A stretch of DNA of 64,000 nucleotides. Source: CAYTLW01 sp964438735 (GTDB taxonomy: Bacteria; Myxococcota_A; UBA9042). Numbering within the stretch: the stretch's first letter is position 1; each line of letters starts with the position of its first letter. The translations under genes were made by a program, and so were the position numbers. Shown piece after piece: positions 17,903 through 25,228 of this stretch. Below the pieces are notes generated by a model that was given only the letters and a program-made list of their open reading frames with translations, was not told the origin of the DNA and made no database searches. Location of the stretch: NCBI GenBank assembly GCA_964438735.1, contig CAYTLW010000023.1, positions 16,566 through 80,565 of the forward strand, in the 5' to 3' direction.

Positions 17903-18597
17903 GGAGTCACCTCGCCGTCATCGGACCAGCCATCGCCATGGACGTCCGTGGCCATGATGTCGCTGCCCTGCCCATCGAGCGCCGAGTCGTCAGTGGCCGT
18001 CCCGTCGAGCGCCGCAGCATCCGGGGTCACGGCCAAAGCCGCATCGAGCACGCTGCCATCTGCAAACGCGCCGCCATCGGCAGGAGCACCGTCGTCGATC
18101 ATCCCGCCATCGAAGGGCACCTGCAACACGTCCTCCACGTCGCCCTTATCCTCCCAATCCAGCGTCGCGCCGGCCTTGATCCAGCGGCGCAGGGCGCGCA
18201 CATGCGGCCGGCTCACCCAGGGCGGCCCGTTGTAGGGCATGCGCTTGCCCTTGCGGCGAGAATCGAACGAGACGACCTTGGTGACAAGGTAGCTCTGGGA
18301 AGGCAAGCCGGGCGCCACCCGCATCATGGAGGGCACCTCGGACGATTGCACACCGACGAGGAGTTTGTAGGAGAAGCCCGCTTGCAAGGACAGCCCTTTC
18401 GGCGCCGCGCCGCCGCGATGGCAGGACGCGGCGCAGCTGGGGTCGAAGAGCATGGTCTGCAGGTCCTCGAAGGTCTTGGGCTCACCGCCAGAAGGTATTG
18501 GCACGCCTTCGCCGCTCTCGACGCAGCCAAGCAACGCCATGCAGGCGATGGCCGCCAGTTGAAGGGCAGCTTGACCCGCCCGGCCCGATGGCGACAA
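17899..18597 (-). CDS. Lipoprotein with CX3CH haem motif and Asp/Ala-rich tail
   Basis: About 232 residues from the proposed TTG start. This gives a leader (GRAGQAALQLAAIACMALLGC) with lipobox Cys25. The domain FDPSCAASCHRGGAAPKG contains a CX3CH motif, a spaced variant of the c-type haem site found in cytochrome-like domains of Myxococcota and Planctomycetes. SMMRVAPGLPSQSYLVTK is the matching downstream signature. The last 65 residues are low-complexity Asp/Ala/Gly. The start is uncertain: no good ribosome-binding site is visible, and TTG at 18612 is possible. It is divergent from the DUF4266 gene, 7 bases apart, and coupled to the barrel gene downstream. Confidence 0.7.
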   Translation of the reverse strand: MSPSGRAGQAALQLAAIACMALLGCVESGEGVPIPSGGEPKTFEDLQTMLFDPSCAASCHRGGAAPKGLSLQAGFSYKLLVGVQSSEVPSMMRVAPGLPSQSYLVTKVVSFDSRRKGKRMPYNGPPWVSRPHVRALRRWIKAGATLDWEDKGDVEDVLQVPFDGGMIDDGAPADGGAFADGSVLDAALAVTPDAAALDGTATDDSALDGQGSDIMATDVHGDGWSDDGEVTP

Positions 18598-18604
18598 TGG
18601 GACC

Positions 18605-18868
18605 GTGAACAAGCGCCGCCCAATCTCAGGCAAGTCGAGCCAGGTCAAGCGTTCGCTATTCGGCCTCGCCCTCGTGCTCCTGCTGCTGGTGATCGGCACC
18701 CTGGCCGGCTGCGCCATCGTCAAACCATGGCAACGAGGCCGCCTGGGCCACCCCGCCATGCGCATGGATGGCCGGCCCGGCGACGCCACGCGGCCGCACG
18801 TGCTGGCCATTCGCGAGGGCTCGGTGGGTGCAGAAGGCGCAACAGGCGGCGGCTGCGGCTGCAACTGA
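18605..18868 (+). CDS. DUF4266 small lipoprotein
   Basis: An 87-residue protein with a signal peptide (FGLALVLLLLVIGTLAGC) and lipobox Cys36. The mature part matches the DUF4266 pattern: IVKPWQRGRLGHPAMRMDG, HVLAIREGSVGA and the terminal GGGCGCN. The family is small, envelope-located and typically encoded beside DUF3570 proteins, as here (next gene, convergent). The Cys-rich terminus could bind metal or attach a cofactor. The start is the GTG at 18605; the ribosome-binding site is weak. The gene lies head to head with the minus-strand cytochrome lipoprotein, so promoters must overlap coding sequence. Confidence 0.8.
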   Translation: MNKRRPISGKSSQVKRSLFGLALVLLLLVIGTLAGCAIVKPWQRGRLGHPAMRMDGRPGDATRPHVLAIREGSVGAEGATGGGCGCN

Positions 18869-18950
18869 TCCCCATCGATCCGAGACTCCCGCGTCCGGCC
18901 AGCCAGGCGCCGCATCGATGTTCCGCCTCCTGACGCGGTCCGGTGCCCGC

Positions 18951-20090
18951 TCACAGCCGCAACGCCAGCGCCGCCTGAAAGACCATGGCATAGGTGTCGG
19001 GCATGGCGTCCAGGCCCGTATCCACCAGCCTGCGGAAATCCGCGTAGCGACTCCAATGAAGCTCGCCTCGCACCAGGGCTTCCACGCGGGTGCCGACCCA
19101 GCGCAGGTCCAGGCGGGTGATGTCCGAGTACATCTTGCCCAGGCGGCGATCCCGGGTCAGGTACTGCCGGTTGACCGTGTACACGGCCCTGTAGAAGCTC
19201 ACCGACGACTGCCGATAGCCGCGATTGGCCAGCTCCAACAGCAGCCCATGGCCCAGGTCCAACCCCAGGCCCAGCTCGCCGGTATGGGAGCGCATGGACC
19301 AGGTATCCAGGTAGCCACGCCAGGCCGCAAAGCCGAACAGCCGCGGACCGAAGGCGTGGTGCACGCGAACCGAGACACCGTGTCGATCGCGAGAGTCCGG
19401 ATGCCGCTCGGGCACCCACTGGGCGTGGGCGCGACTCCAGAGCGACTCGTTGCTGGGGAAGAGGGGCACCTGGCGATATCGGCTGGCCAGGAAACCCCGC
19501 TGCATCTGCAGGCCGTACGCCACGGCCATGACCGTGGACGGACTCAGCAGCTGAGAGGCCGTCACGTCCACCTGGTGGGTGGTGCGATCACGCCACAACT
19601 CCGCCGGCTCGTAGACCGAACCCAGCCGATCCAGGCCCAGACCGTAGCGCAGCTTCACCGTCAGGTTGCGCTGCAGCAGGTCCACCTCACCGCCCGCGCT
19701 GAGAAAGTGGGTGTCCGTATCGTTCTCGGTGCTGCCCGCCCAGGCAGCCGAGAAGCGGTAGTCGCGCCACCGCCAGAGCACGTCCAGATCGGCCTCGTGG
19801 CGGGTCTCGTCAAAACGTCTGGTCGCCGCTGTGATCACATCCACGCTGGCCGAGGAGATCACGTCGGCCTTCCAGCCGGCGCCCACGACCACCGGCTCCA
19901 CCACCCGCTGGCGAACGCTGGCCCACGGGCTGATCACCCGCAAGCCGTCGTTGTTGCGATAGACCGCCGCGCCCGTCTCGCTGGTGAAGCCGTGCACCCC
20001 CTCCGGGGCGGCCTGCGCGCGGACATCTGCAACGCTGAACAGCAGGACCAGCAGGCCGGGCAACAGGCCAAGGGTGGCGCGACGCATCAC
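18951..20090 (-). CDS. DUF3570-family outer-membrane beta-barrel protein
   Basis: 379 residues, with signal peptide (LGLLPGLLVLLFSVADVRA) and then many amphipathic strands ending in a hydrophobic C-terminus (AALALRL). The features fit DUF3570, a barrel family that co-occurs with DUF4266. These are SSASVDVITAATRRFDETRHE, the YRFSAAWAGSTENDTDT block, and the repeated strand/turn pattern. The function is not established; the genomic association points to electron transfer or cofactor handling at the outer membrane. The start (GTG 20090 or ATG 20087) overlaps the stop of the upstream cytochrome-like lipoprotein, so the two are translationally coupled. Confidence 0.8.
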   Translation of the reverse strand: MMRRATLGLLPGLLVLLFSVADVRAQAAPEGVHGFTSETGAAVYRNNDGLRVISPWASVRQRVVEPVVVGAGWKADVISSASVDVITAATRRFDETRHEADLDVLWRWRDYRFSAAWAGSTENDTDTHFLSAGGEVDLLQRNLTVKLRYGLGLDRLGSVYEPAELWRDRTTHQVDVTASQLLSPSTVMAVAYGLQMQRGFLASRYRQVPLFPSNESLWSRAHAQWVPERHPDSRDRHGVSVRVHHAFGPRLFGFAAWRGYLDTWSMRSHTGELGLGLDLGHGLLLELANRGYRQSSVSFYRAVYTVNRQYLTRDRRLGKMYSDITRLDLRWVGTRVEALVRGELHWSRYADFRRLVDTGLDAMPDTYAMVFQAALALRL

Positions 20091-20590
20091 AGCCCCCCCT
20101 CGATCCAGTCCCGCAGCCGGATGTAGTCGGCCTCGTCGCGGCTCTCGAAGACCACCAGGTCGACGTCATGTGCGATACCGCCGACGGCGGGATCGAGGCA
20201 TTTGAGCAGCAGCGTGGCTTCATCTGCGCTGCCGGCGCCCAGCATTCGGATGCGCATGGCGTCGTAGTTCCAGGCCAGCTCCGCCGGGGTCAGCTCGAAC
20301 TCGGGCATGGGTGTGCCGGGAAAGTCCGGCTGGGCGCGCAGGTAGCCGACGCCATAGAGCGTCAGGGGACGATCAACCGAGCCGTGGCAGCCGTTGTTGG
20401 CGCAACGCTTGCGCACGATGGGCTGGATCTCGACCACAAAGTCGTCGAAGTCGGGCTCCGGATAGGGCAGGTAGGGGTTGTCCACCTCGGGACAACCGCT
20501 CAGCAGGACGGCCAGCAGCAGCGTCGCGGCGACGGGAATCCGACATCCTTGTCGCAGACCATTTCGCACCGGCGCCGTGGCGGCTATCAT
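20087..20590 (-). CDS. Lipoprotein with CX4CH haem-like motif
   Basis: About 167 residues from ATG 20590, with a leader (VAATLLLAVLLSGC) and lipobox Cys33. CANNGCHG gives a CX4CH motif, a widened form of the haem-binding site. The rest resembles the cytochrome-like domains that precede repeat elements in Planctomycetes and Myxococcota (VEIQPIVRKRC...GCHG; RDEADYIRLRDWIEGGL). ATG 20623 is an alternative start. It is divergent from the large multihaem cytochrome gene at 20626, with an intergenic gap of at most 35 bases. Its stop overlaps the DUF3570 start. Confidence 0.7.
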   Translation of the reverse strand: MIAATAPVRNGLRQGCRIPVAATLLLAVLLSGCPEVDNPYLPYPEPDFDDFVVEIQPIVRKRCANNGCHGSVDRPLTLYGVGYLRAQPDFPGTPMPEFELTPAELAWNYDAMRIRMLGAGSADEATLLLKCLDPAVGGIAHDVDLVVFESRDEADYIRLRDWIEGGL

Positions 20591-20625
20591 GGGCGTCGGG
20601 GCAGGGGGAACGCGAAGCGACATCG

Positions 20626-23001
20626 ATGAGCGACCGAGTAAAAGACCAGAGGATCGGGAGCCCGAGGGCCGATCGCGCCAGAGAATGGTACGGCCGTGTC
20701 GGGATGCGTGCAACTTGGGCCACCGCGGCGTTGATCGCAGCCTCCTGTCTTGTTGGGACAAGTTGCCAGCCCGAGGAGATCACGCCGCCATCCAGCCTCG
20801 CCGAGAGCTGCATCGACAACGACTGCCACGGCGGCGTCGAGCAGATCCACTACGGCGGACCGACCTTGAAGTGCGTCGATTGCCACGGCGGCGACCCCAA
20901 CGATCACACCAAAGAGGGCGCCCACATCACCGTCGACGTGTCCTTCAATCCGTCGACGCCCGGCACCGAGTACATGCCCGATCCGACGCTGGAGCAGCTC
21001 GACGCCATGGACAAGGACGTGCTGCAATTCCTCAACCCGTCGGATTACCGGGTCGCCCGACGCAGCTGCGGCGCCGACATCCTGAACGGGGTCGGCTGCC
21101 ACGCCACCATCACCGTCAACTCCATGCTGCTCAACCGCGCCACCCTGGCCGGCACCTTTGGCGGCGGCGGCTACATCTCCGGCATCCAGGACAAGCACCC
21201 CGAGTTCGGCGTCGTGGGCGTGGTCGACCCCTTCGTGCCCGAGACCCTGCCCGACGGCGTCGTGGCCAGCCTGAAGGCCCTGCCCTCCGATCCACCGGCC
21301 AGCGTCACCGACCCGATCGCCAAGGCCATCTTCCCCATGTTCGAGCAGATGTGCGTGTCCTGCCACGTCAACCAGGACGGCGGTCACTCGCCGGGCAAGT
21401 ACTATTCGTCGGGCTGCAACGCCTGCCACATGGTCACCTCGGACAGTTCACGGGCCGAGACCGGCGACATCACCCAGGACATCCAGGAGCTGGGTCACGT
21501 GCAGACCCACCGCTTCACCAACGAGATCCCCGATAGCCAGTGCGCCCGCTGCCACCACTCCCACCTGGCCCGCTCGCTGCTGGCCCTGGGTGTGCGCGAG
21601 AAATCCGAAGAGGGCGACGGCGTCAACCACGCCCTGGAGGATCCCGAGCACCACGTGCCGTGGGGCAAGCAGAACTACGTCAAGTTCGAGGGCGATCGTG
21701 TGATCTTCGGCAAGCCGTGGCCATTCTACATCGAAGACGAAGACGGCACCAACGACATCGACGAGACCCCGCCTGACGTGCACACCGAAAAGGGCATGGC
21801 CTGCATCGACTGTCACAACATCTTCGAAATGCACGGCGATCGACACGCCGACACGCGCATGGATCACGAGCTGGACGTGCGCTGCGAGAGCTGCCACGGC
21901 CAGCCCGGCAAGCTGGCCACGCGCGAGTCCGATCGCGGCCTGGCGTTTACCAAGTCGGGCACCGCGGCGGGTTTCCGCGGCGACAACACGGCCGTGTTCA
22001 CCGAGAATGCCGACGGCTCCATCACGCAGAAGGGCAAGCTGAGCAACAAGAACCATCCCGTGACCCAGATCACCCGGCGGACCGTGCCCGGCGCCGACAA
22101 GTACAACGCCCGCACCCGCATGGGCTGCGAGCTACACGCCGGCACCGCCAAGGTCAGAAAGGCACTCAAGAAAGCCGTCAACGCCCTGGCCGCCAAGGAC
22201 GCCGCTGCGGTGGCCACCGAGTTCCCCGGACTGCCGGCCGGCTTCACCTTCACCGAGACGCCCGAGACCGAGTTTGCCGGCCGCGTGGAGTGCTTCTCCT
22301 GCCACAACGCATGGACCGTCAACTGCTACGGCTGTCACGTCGAGCGCGACGACCGCAAGACCTATACCAGCCGCATCACGGGCAAGGAGAAGAAAGGGCG
22401 CATGAGGAACATGGGCCTGAGCACGGTCGCCGACGCCCTGGCCATGGGCTTCAACGTCAAGGGCAAGATCACGCCCATGGTGGGTACGGCCATATTCTTC
22501 ACGCACATCGACGAAAACGGCAAGAAGGTCATCGACGCCGCGCCCCTGACCACCACCGACGGGCTCATCGGCGAGGGCAATGTGCACAACCCCGTGCATC
22601 ACCACACCATCCGCCAGCAGCCGCGGGACTGCGACGGCTGCCATCCCGCGGCCAACGACAAACATGACGTCAACGCCCTGCTGCGGGCGGTGGGTCTGGG
22701 CACGGGCAAGTTCATCTTCAAGGACGGCCAGGGCAAGAAGCACTGGCTCGACCGCATGGTGCTGGGCGACTGGGAAGGCGACGGCACCTGGGATGACCCG
22801 ACCAAGAAGGGACTGCCGGCCAAGCTCGCGGCCGTCAAGGCGGTGGTCGGCACCACCCACATGCGACGCAAACCAAAGGCCCCGGGCATCCGCCCCGGTC
22901 CCCTTGACCTGGAGACCATCAATCGCGTGCTGATCAACAAGGTCGTGCCGCAGCGCCCCAAGACGCCGCCGAAGAAGGGTCAGACCGGCAAGAAGCCGTA
23001 G
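20626..23001 (+). CDS. Large multihaem c-type cytochrome (9 CXXCH plus atypical motifs)
   Basis: 791 residues. A leader at about 27-48 (MRATWATAALIAASCLVGTSC) could be a signal peptide or lipoprotein signal; ATG 20704 is an alternative start beginning right at it. Nine CXXCH motifs are present (CVDCH, CVSCH, CNACH, CARCH, CIDCH, CESCH, CFSCH, CYGCH, CDGCH). There is also CIDNDCH (CX4CH) and a widely spaced C-x9-CH near residue 145, so up to 11 haems are possible. Many extra histidines could be distal ligands. It probably works as a periplasmic or extracellular electron wire or a multihaem reductase. It lies between the DUF3570/cytochrome lipoprotein genes and a hairpin at 23011. Confidence 0.88.
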   Translation: MSDRVKDQRIGSPRADRAREWYGRVGMRATWATAALIAASCLVGTSCQPEEITPPSSLAESCIDNDCHGGVEQIHYGGPTLKCVDCHGGDPNDHTKEGAHITVDVSFNPSTPGTEYMPDPTLEQLDAMDKDVLQFLNPSDYRVARRSCGADILNGVGCHATITVNSMLLNRATLAGTFGGGGYISGIQDKHPEFGVVGVVDPFVPETLPDGVVASLKALPSDPPASVTDPIAKAIFPMFEQMCVSCHVNQDGGHSPGKYYSSGCNACHMVTSDSSRAETGDITQDIQELGHVQTHRFTNEIPDSQCARCHHSHLARSLLALGVREKSEEGDGVNHALEDPEHHVPWGKQNYVKFEGDRVIFGKPWPFYIEDEDGTNDIDETPPDVHTEKGMACIDCHNIFEMHGDRHADTRMDHELDVRCESCHGQPGKLATRESDRGLAFTKSGTAAGFRGDNTAVFTENADGSITQKGKLSNKNHPVTQITRRTVPGADKYNARTRMGCELHAGTAKVRKALKKAVNALAAKDAAAVATEFPGLPAGFTFTETPETEFAGRVECFSCHNAWTVNCYGCHVERDDRKTYTSRITGKEKKGRMRNMGLSTVADALAMGFNVKGKITPMVGTAIFFTHIDENGKKVIDAAPLTTTDGLIGEGNVHNPVHHHTIRQQPRDCDGCHPAANDKHDVNALLRAVGLGTGKFIFKDGQGKKHWLDRMVLGDWEGDGTWDDPTKKGLPAKLAAVKAVVGTTHMRRKPKAPGIRPGPLDLETINRVLINKVVPQRPKTPPKKGQTGKKP

Positions 23002-23010
23002 CCGGAGCGG

Positions 23011-23038
23011 TGCAAAAGGGCACTAGATCCCTTTTGCA
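23011..23038 (+). terminator. Strong hairpin: perfect 10-bp stem, 8-base loop
   Basis: TGCAAAAGGG (23011-23020) and CCCTTTTGCA (23029-23038) are perfectly complementary around CACTAGAT. It starts 10 bases after the cytochrome stop and 30 bases before the next start. No T-run follows, so it may be a weak terminator, an mRNA-stabilising structure or a regulator-binding palindrome. Confidence 0.65.
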
Positions 23039-23067
23039 TAAGTGCTTGAAACTATTGAGAGGACAAG

Positions 23068-23940
23068 ATGAGCCCACGCCGCCATCCCATCGCCCTGCCC
23101 ACGACCTTGCTGCTCGTTATTGCCCTGGCGGGTTGCCCCAGCGACGACAATGGCGATCCACCCGTCAAACCAAAGGGTGAGAAGCTGGAGCCGGAGCCGC
23201 CCGGTCCGCCGCCACCCGCGCCCGACCCGGACGTCCGCCTGACCTGCGTCGGCAGCAACGCGCCCAAGGCCATGAAGGGCGCTGTCCTGGAGCTGGTCGG
23301 CTACGTGCGCGCGCTGTCTGACCCAGACGCCAAGAAGGCGCCGCCGAAGGCCCAGATCACAGCCTATTCCAACGAAGGCAAGCAACTCAGCAAACCCGTC
23401 TTCGCCGACGTGCAGGAGGGCAAGGATGGCCGCGTCACCCTGCCCGTGCCGGTCAAATCCGAGGGCTTCACCGGCTACGCGGTGGTCACGCATACCGGCT
23501 TCCTGGACTGGCGGCTGCGCAACAGTCGCCCCCTCACCACGACCGAGTACGACGGCTGGGCCTGGCTGACCACGCCCGATGAGGTCAAGGAGCGCGGCGA
23601 GGCCCTGGGCATCACCCAGAGCGACGACAACGGCATCCTGCTCGGCGCCGTGCACGACTGCGACGGCTTTGGCGTGCAGTACTCGGTGGTGCTGGTCAAC
23701 GGCAAGACCGACGGCATCTACTACGTCGAGGGCTTCGACCTGGTCACCGATCGCACCTACGCCAGCGATACGGGTCGTTGGGTGATGCCCAACGCCGCGC
23801 CGGGCACCTACGAGATCAAGGCGTTCGGTCGGCTCGAAAAGGATGGCCCGCTGTACCTGCTTTCCATCGTCGAAGCCACCGTCGAAGCGGGCAAGATGAC
23901 CGCCGTTTCGCTCCAGCCGCGTGTCGGTCTCAAGAAATAG
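23068..23940 (+). CDS. Lipoprotein with carboxypeptidase-regulatory-like domain
   Basis: 290 residues. The leader LLLVIALAGC has lipobox Cys23, followed by a Pro/Glu/Lys-rich spacer (about 25-55) and then beta-rich domains. The C-terminal part (GRWVMPNAAPGTYEIKAFGR ... VEATVEAGKMTAVSL) has the shape of a carboxypeptidase regulatory-like Ig fold. There are few cysteines and no catalytic motif. GAGAGGA precedes the ATG. It sits between the multihaem cytochrome and a glycosyltransferase whose start overlaps its last 20 bases, so all may form one operon. The function is unknown; a role in binding within the envelope is possible. Confidence 0.75.
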   Translation: MSPRRHPIALPTTLLLVIALAGCPSDDNGDPPVKPKGEKLEPEPPGPPPPAPDPDVRLTCVGSNAPKAMKGAVLELVGYVRALSDPDAKKAPPKAQITAYSNEGKQLSKPVFADVQEGKDGRVTLPVPVKSEGFTGYAVVTHTGFLDWRLRNSRPLTTTEYDGWAWLTTPDEVKERGEALGITQSDDNGILLGAVHDCDGFGVQYSVVLVNGKTDGIYYVEGFDLVTDRTYASDTGRWVMPNAAPGTYEIKAFGRLEKDGPLYLLSIVEATVEAGKMTAVSLQPRVGLKK

Positions 23941-25228
23941 CCCGGGCGAACGCCCGTCACACCTCGCCCACCTGCCGCTGCTGGCGGCCGGGCTGGCGCT
24001 GCTGGCGTTGAGCGCTTGGGGGCCCCTTGCGGCGCCGGAGCAGCCCTTCACCGACGTCTGGCCCTGGCTGAACCTGCCCATGGTCGCGCTGTGGGGCGGC
24101 GGCTGCTGGTGGGTCTGGGGCCGTCCCGGCCTGCGCGTCTGGCCCATCATCGCCCTGGCCGTGGCCTGCCGATTTGCGGCCGCCAGCGGTCCGCCAGCCC
24201 TGTCCAGCGACGTCTATCGGTATCCCTGGGACGGTCGGGTGCAAAGGGCGGGAGTCTCGCCCTGGGCCCATCCACCCAAAGCCAGTGAGTTGGCCCACCT
24301 GCGCGACGATATCATCCACCCGCAGATCAACCGTCCCGGTGCCCGCACCGTCTATCCACCAGGGGCCCAGTGGCTGTTCCGTGTGTTGCCCTTCGACGTC
24401 GACCAGGTCCGTTGGTTGATGATCGCCCTGGATCTGCTGACCATGCTCCTGCTGGCCCGACTGCTGGCGTTGCGAGGACGGGATCCGGCCCGCGTGGTGC
24501 TCTACGGATTCGCCCCGCTGGCCATCTGGGAAGTGGGCAATGGCGGCCACCTCGAGGCGGCCATGTTGCCCGCGCTGGTGGGCGCGGTTGTGCTGCTGTC
24601 CAGCCATCGACCGCGACGTCGGCTGGCCACGGCGGGCCTGCTCTTCGGCCAGGCAGTGGCCATGAAGTTCTACCCGCTGGCTCTGGTGCCGGCTTTGTGG
24701 CGCCGCGGTCGCGTCCGTCTGCTGGCGTTTGCCTCCCTGGTCGTGGGCGGGCTCTACATCGCCTACGGCTGGCAGGCCGATGGCCAGGTGCTGGGTTTTC
24801 TACCCGAGTATGTTTCCCCGGCAGAAGACCACAACATCGGCCTGCGCCAGCTCTTCGACCAGGCCGCCAGCGCGCTGGGGTTGGCCCGTCCAAGAATCAC
24901 GGCCTTTGCCGCCTGTGGGGCGGTCTTGTTGGCCGGCATGGTCTGGCTGCACCGGCGCACCGTGCCGCTGGTGGAGCACTTGCTGGCGCTGAGTGGGCTG
25001 TGGCTCTTCTGCCTGCCCACCGCCGTACATCCCTGGTATGCCCTCTGGCTGCTGCCCTGGCTGGCGGTGAATCCGCGTCCGCAGTGGCTGTGGCTGGTGG
25101 CGGTGCTGCCGTTTTCGTACCTGAAATACGGCGCAGTCGGCGGCCTGATGCCGGACTGGGTGGTGCCGTTGGAGTGGGGGCCTGTGGTGATATTGTGGGC
25201 CGTGTGGCGAATACGGGAGAGCAAGTGA
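23921..25228 (+). CDS. Polytopic membrane glycosyltransferase (GT87/PIG-M-like mannosyltransferase type)
   Basis: 435 residues with about ten predicted membrane segments. The first lumenal loop has SSDVYRYPWDGRVQRAGVSPWAHPP, the acidic/aromatic loop of polyprenol-phosphate-dependent mannosyl- and arabinosyltransferases (GT-C fold, DUF2029/GT87). YPPGAQWLF and FYPLALVPALWRRG are further family features. It probably adds a sugar from a lipid-linked donor on the outer face of the inner membrane. The GTG start at 23921 overlaps the upstream gene by 20 bases. Its stop overlaps the start of the hmdU-kinase-like gene (GTGA at 25225-25228). Confidence 0.82.
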   Translation: MSVSRNSPGERPSHLAHLPLLAAGLALLALSAWGPLAAPEQPFTDVWPWLNLPMVALWGGGCWWVWGRPGLRVWPIIALAVACRFAAASGPPALSSDVYRYPWDGRVQRAGVSPWAHPPKASELAHLRDDIIHPQINRPGARTVYPPGAQWLFRVLPFDVDQVRWLMIALDLLTMLLLARLLALRGRDPARVVLYGFAPLAIWEVGNGGHLEAAMLPALVGAVVLLSSHRPRRRLATAGLLFGQAVAMKFYPLALVPALWRRGRVRLLAFASLVVGGLYIAYGWQADGQVLGFLPEYVSPAEDHNIGLRQLFDQAASALGLARPRITAFAACGAVLLAGMVWLHRRTVPLVEHLLALSGLWLFCLPTAVHPWYALWLLPWLAVNPRPQWLWLVAVLPFSYLKYGAVGGLMPDWVVPLEWGPVVILWAVWRIRESK

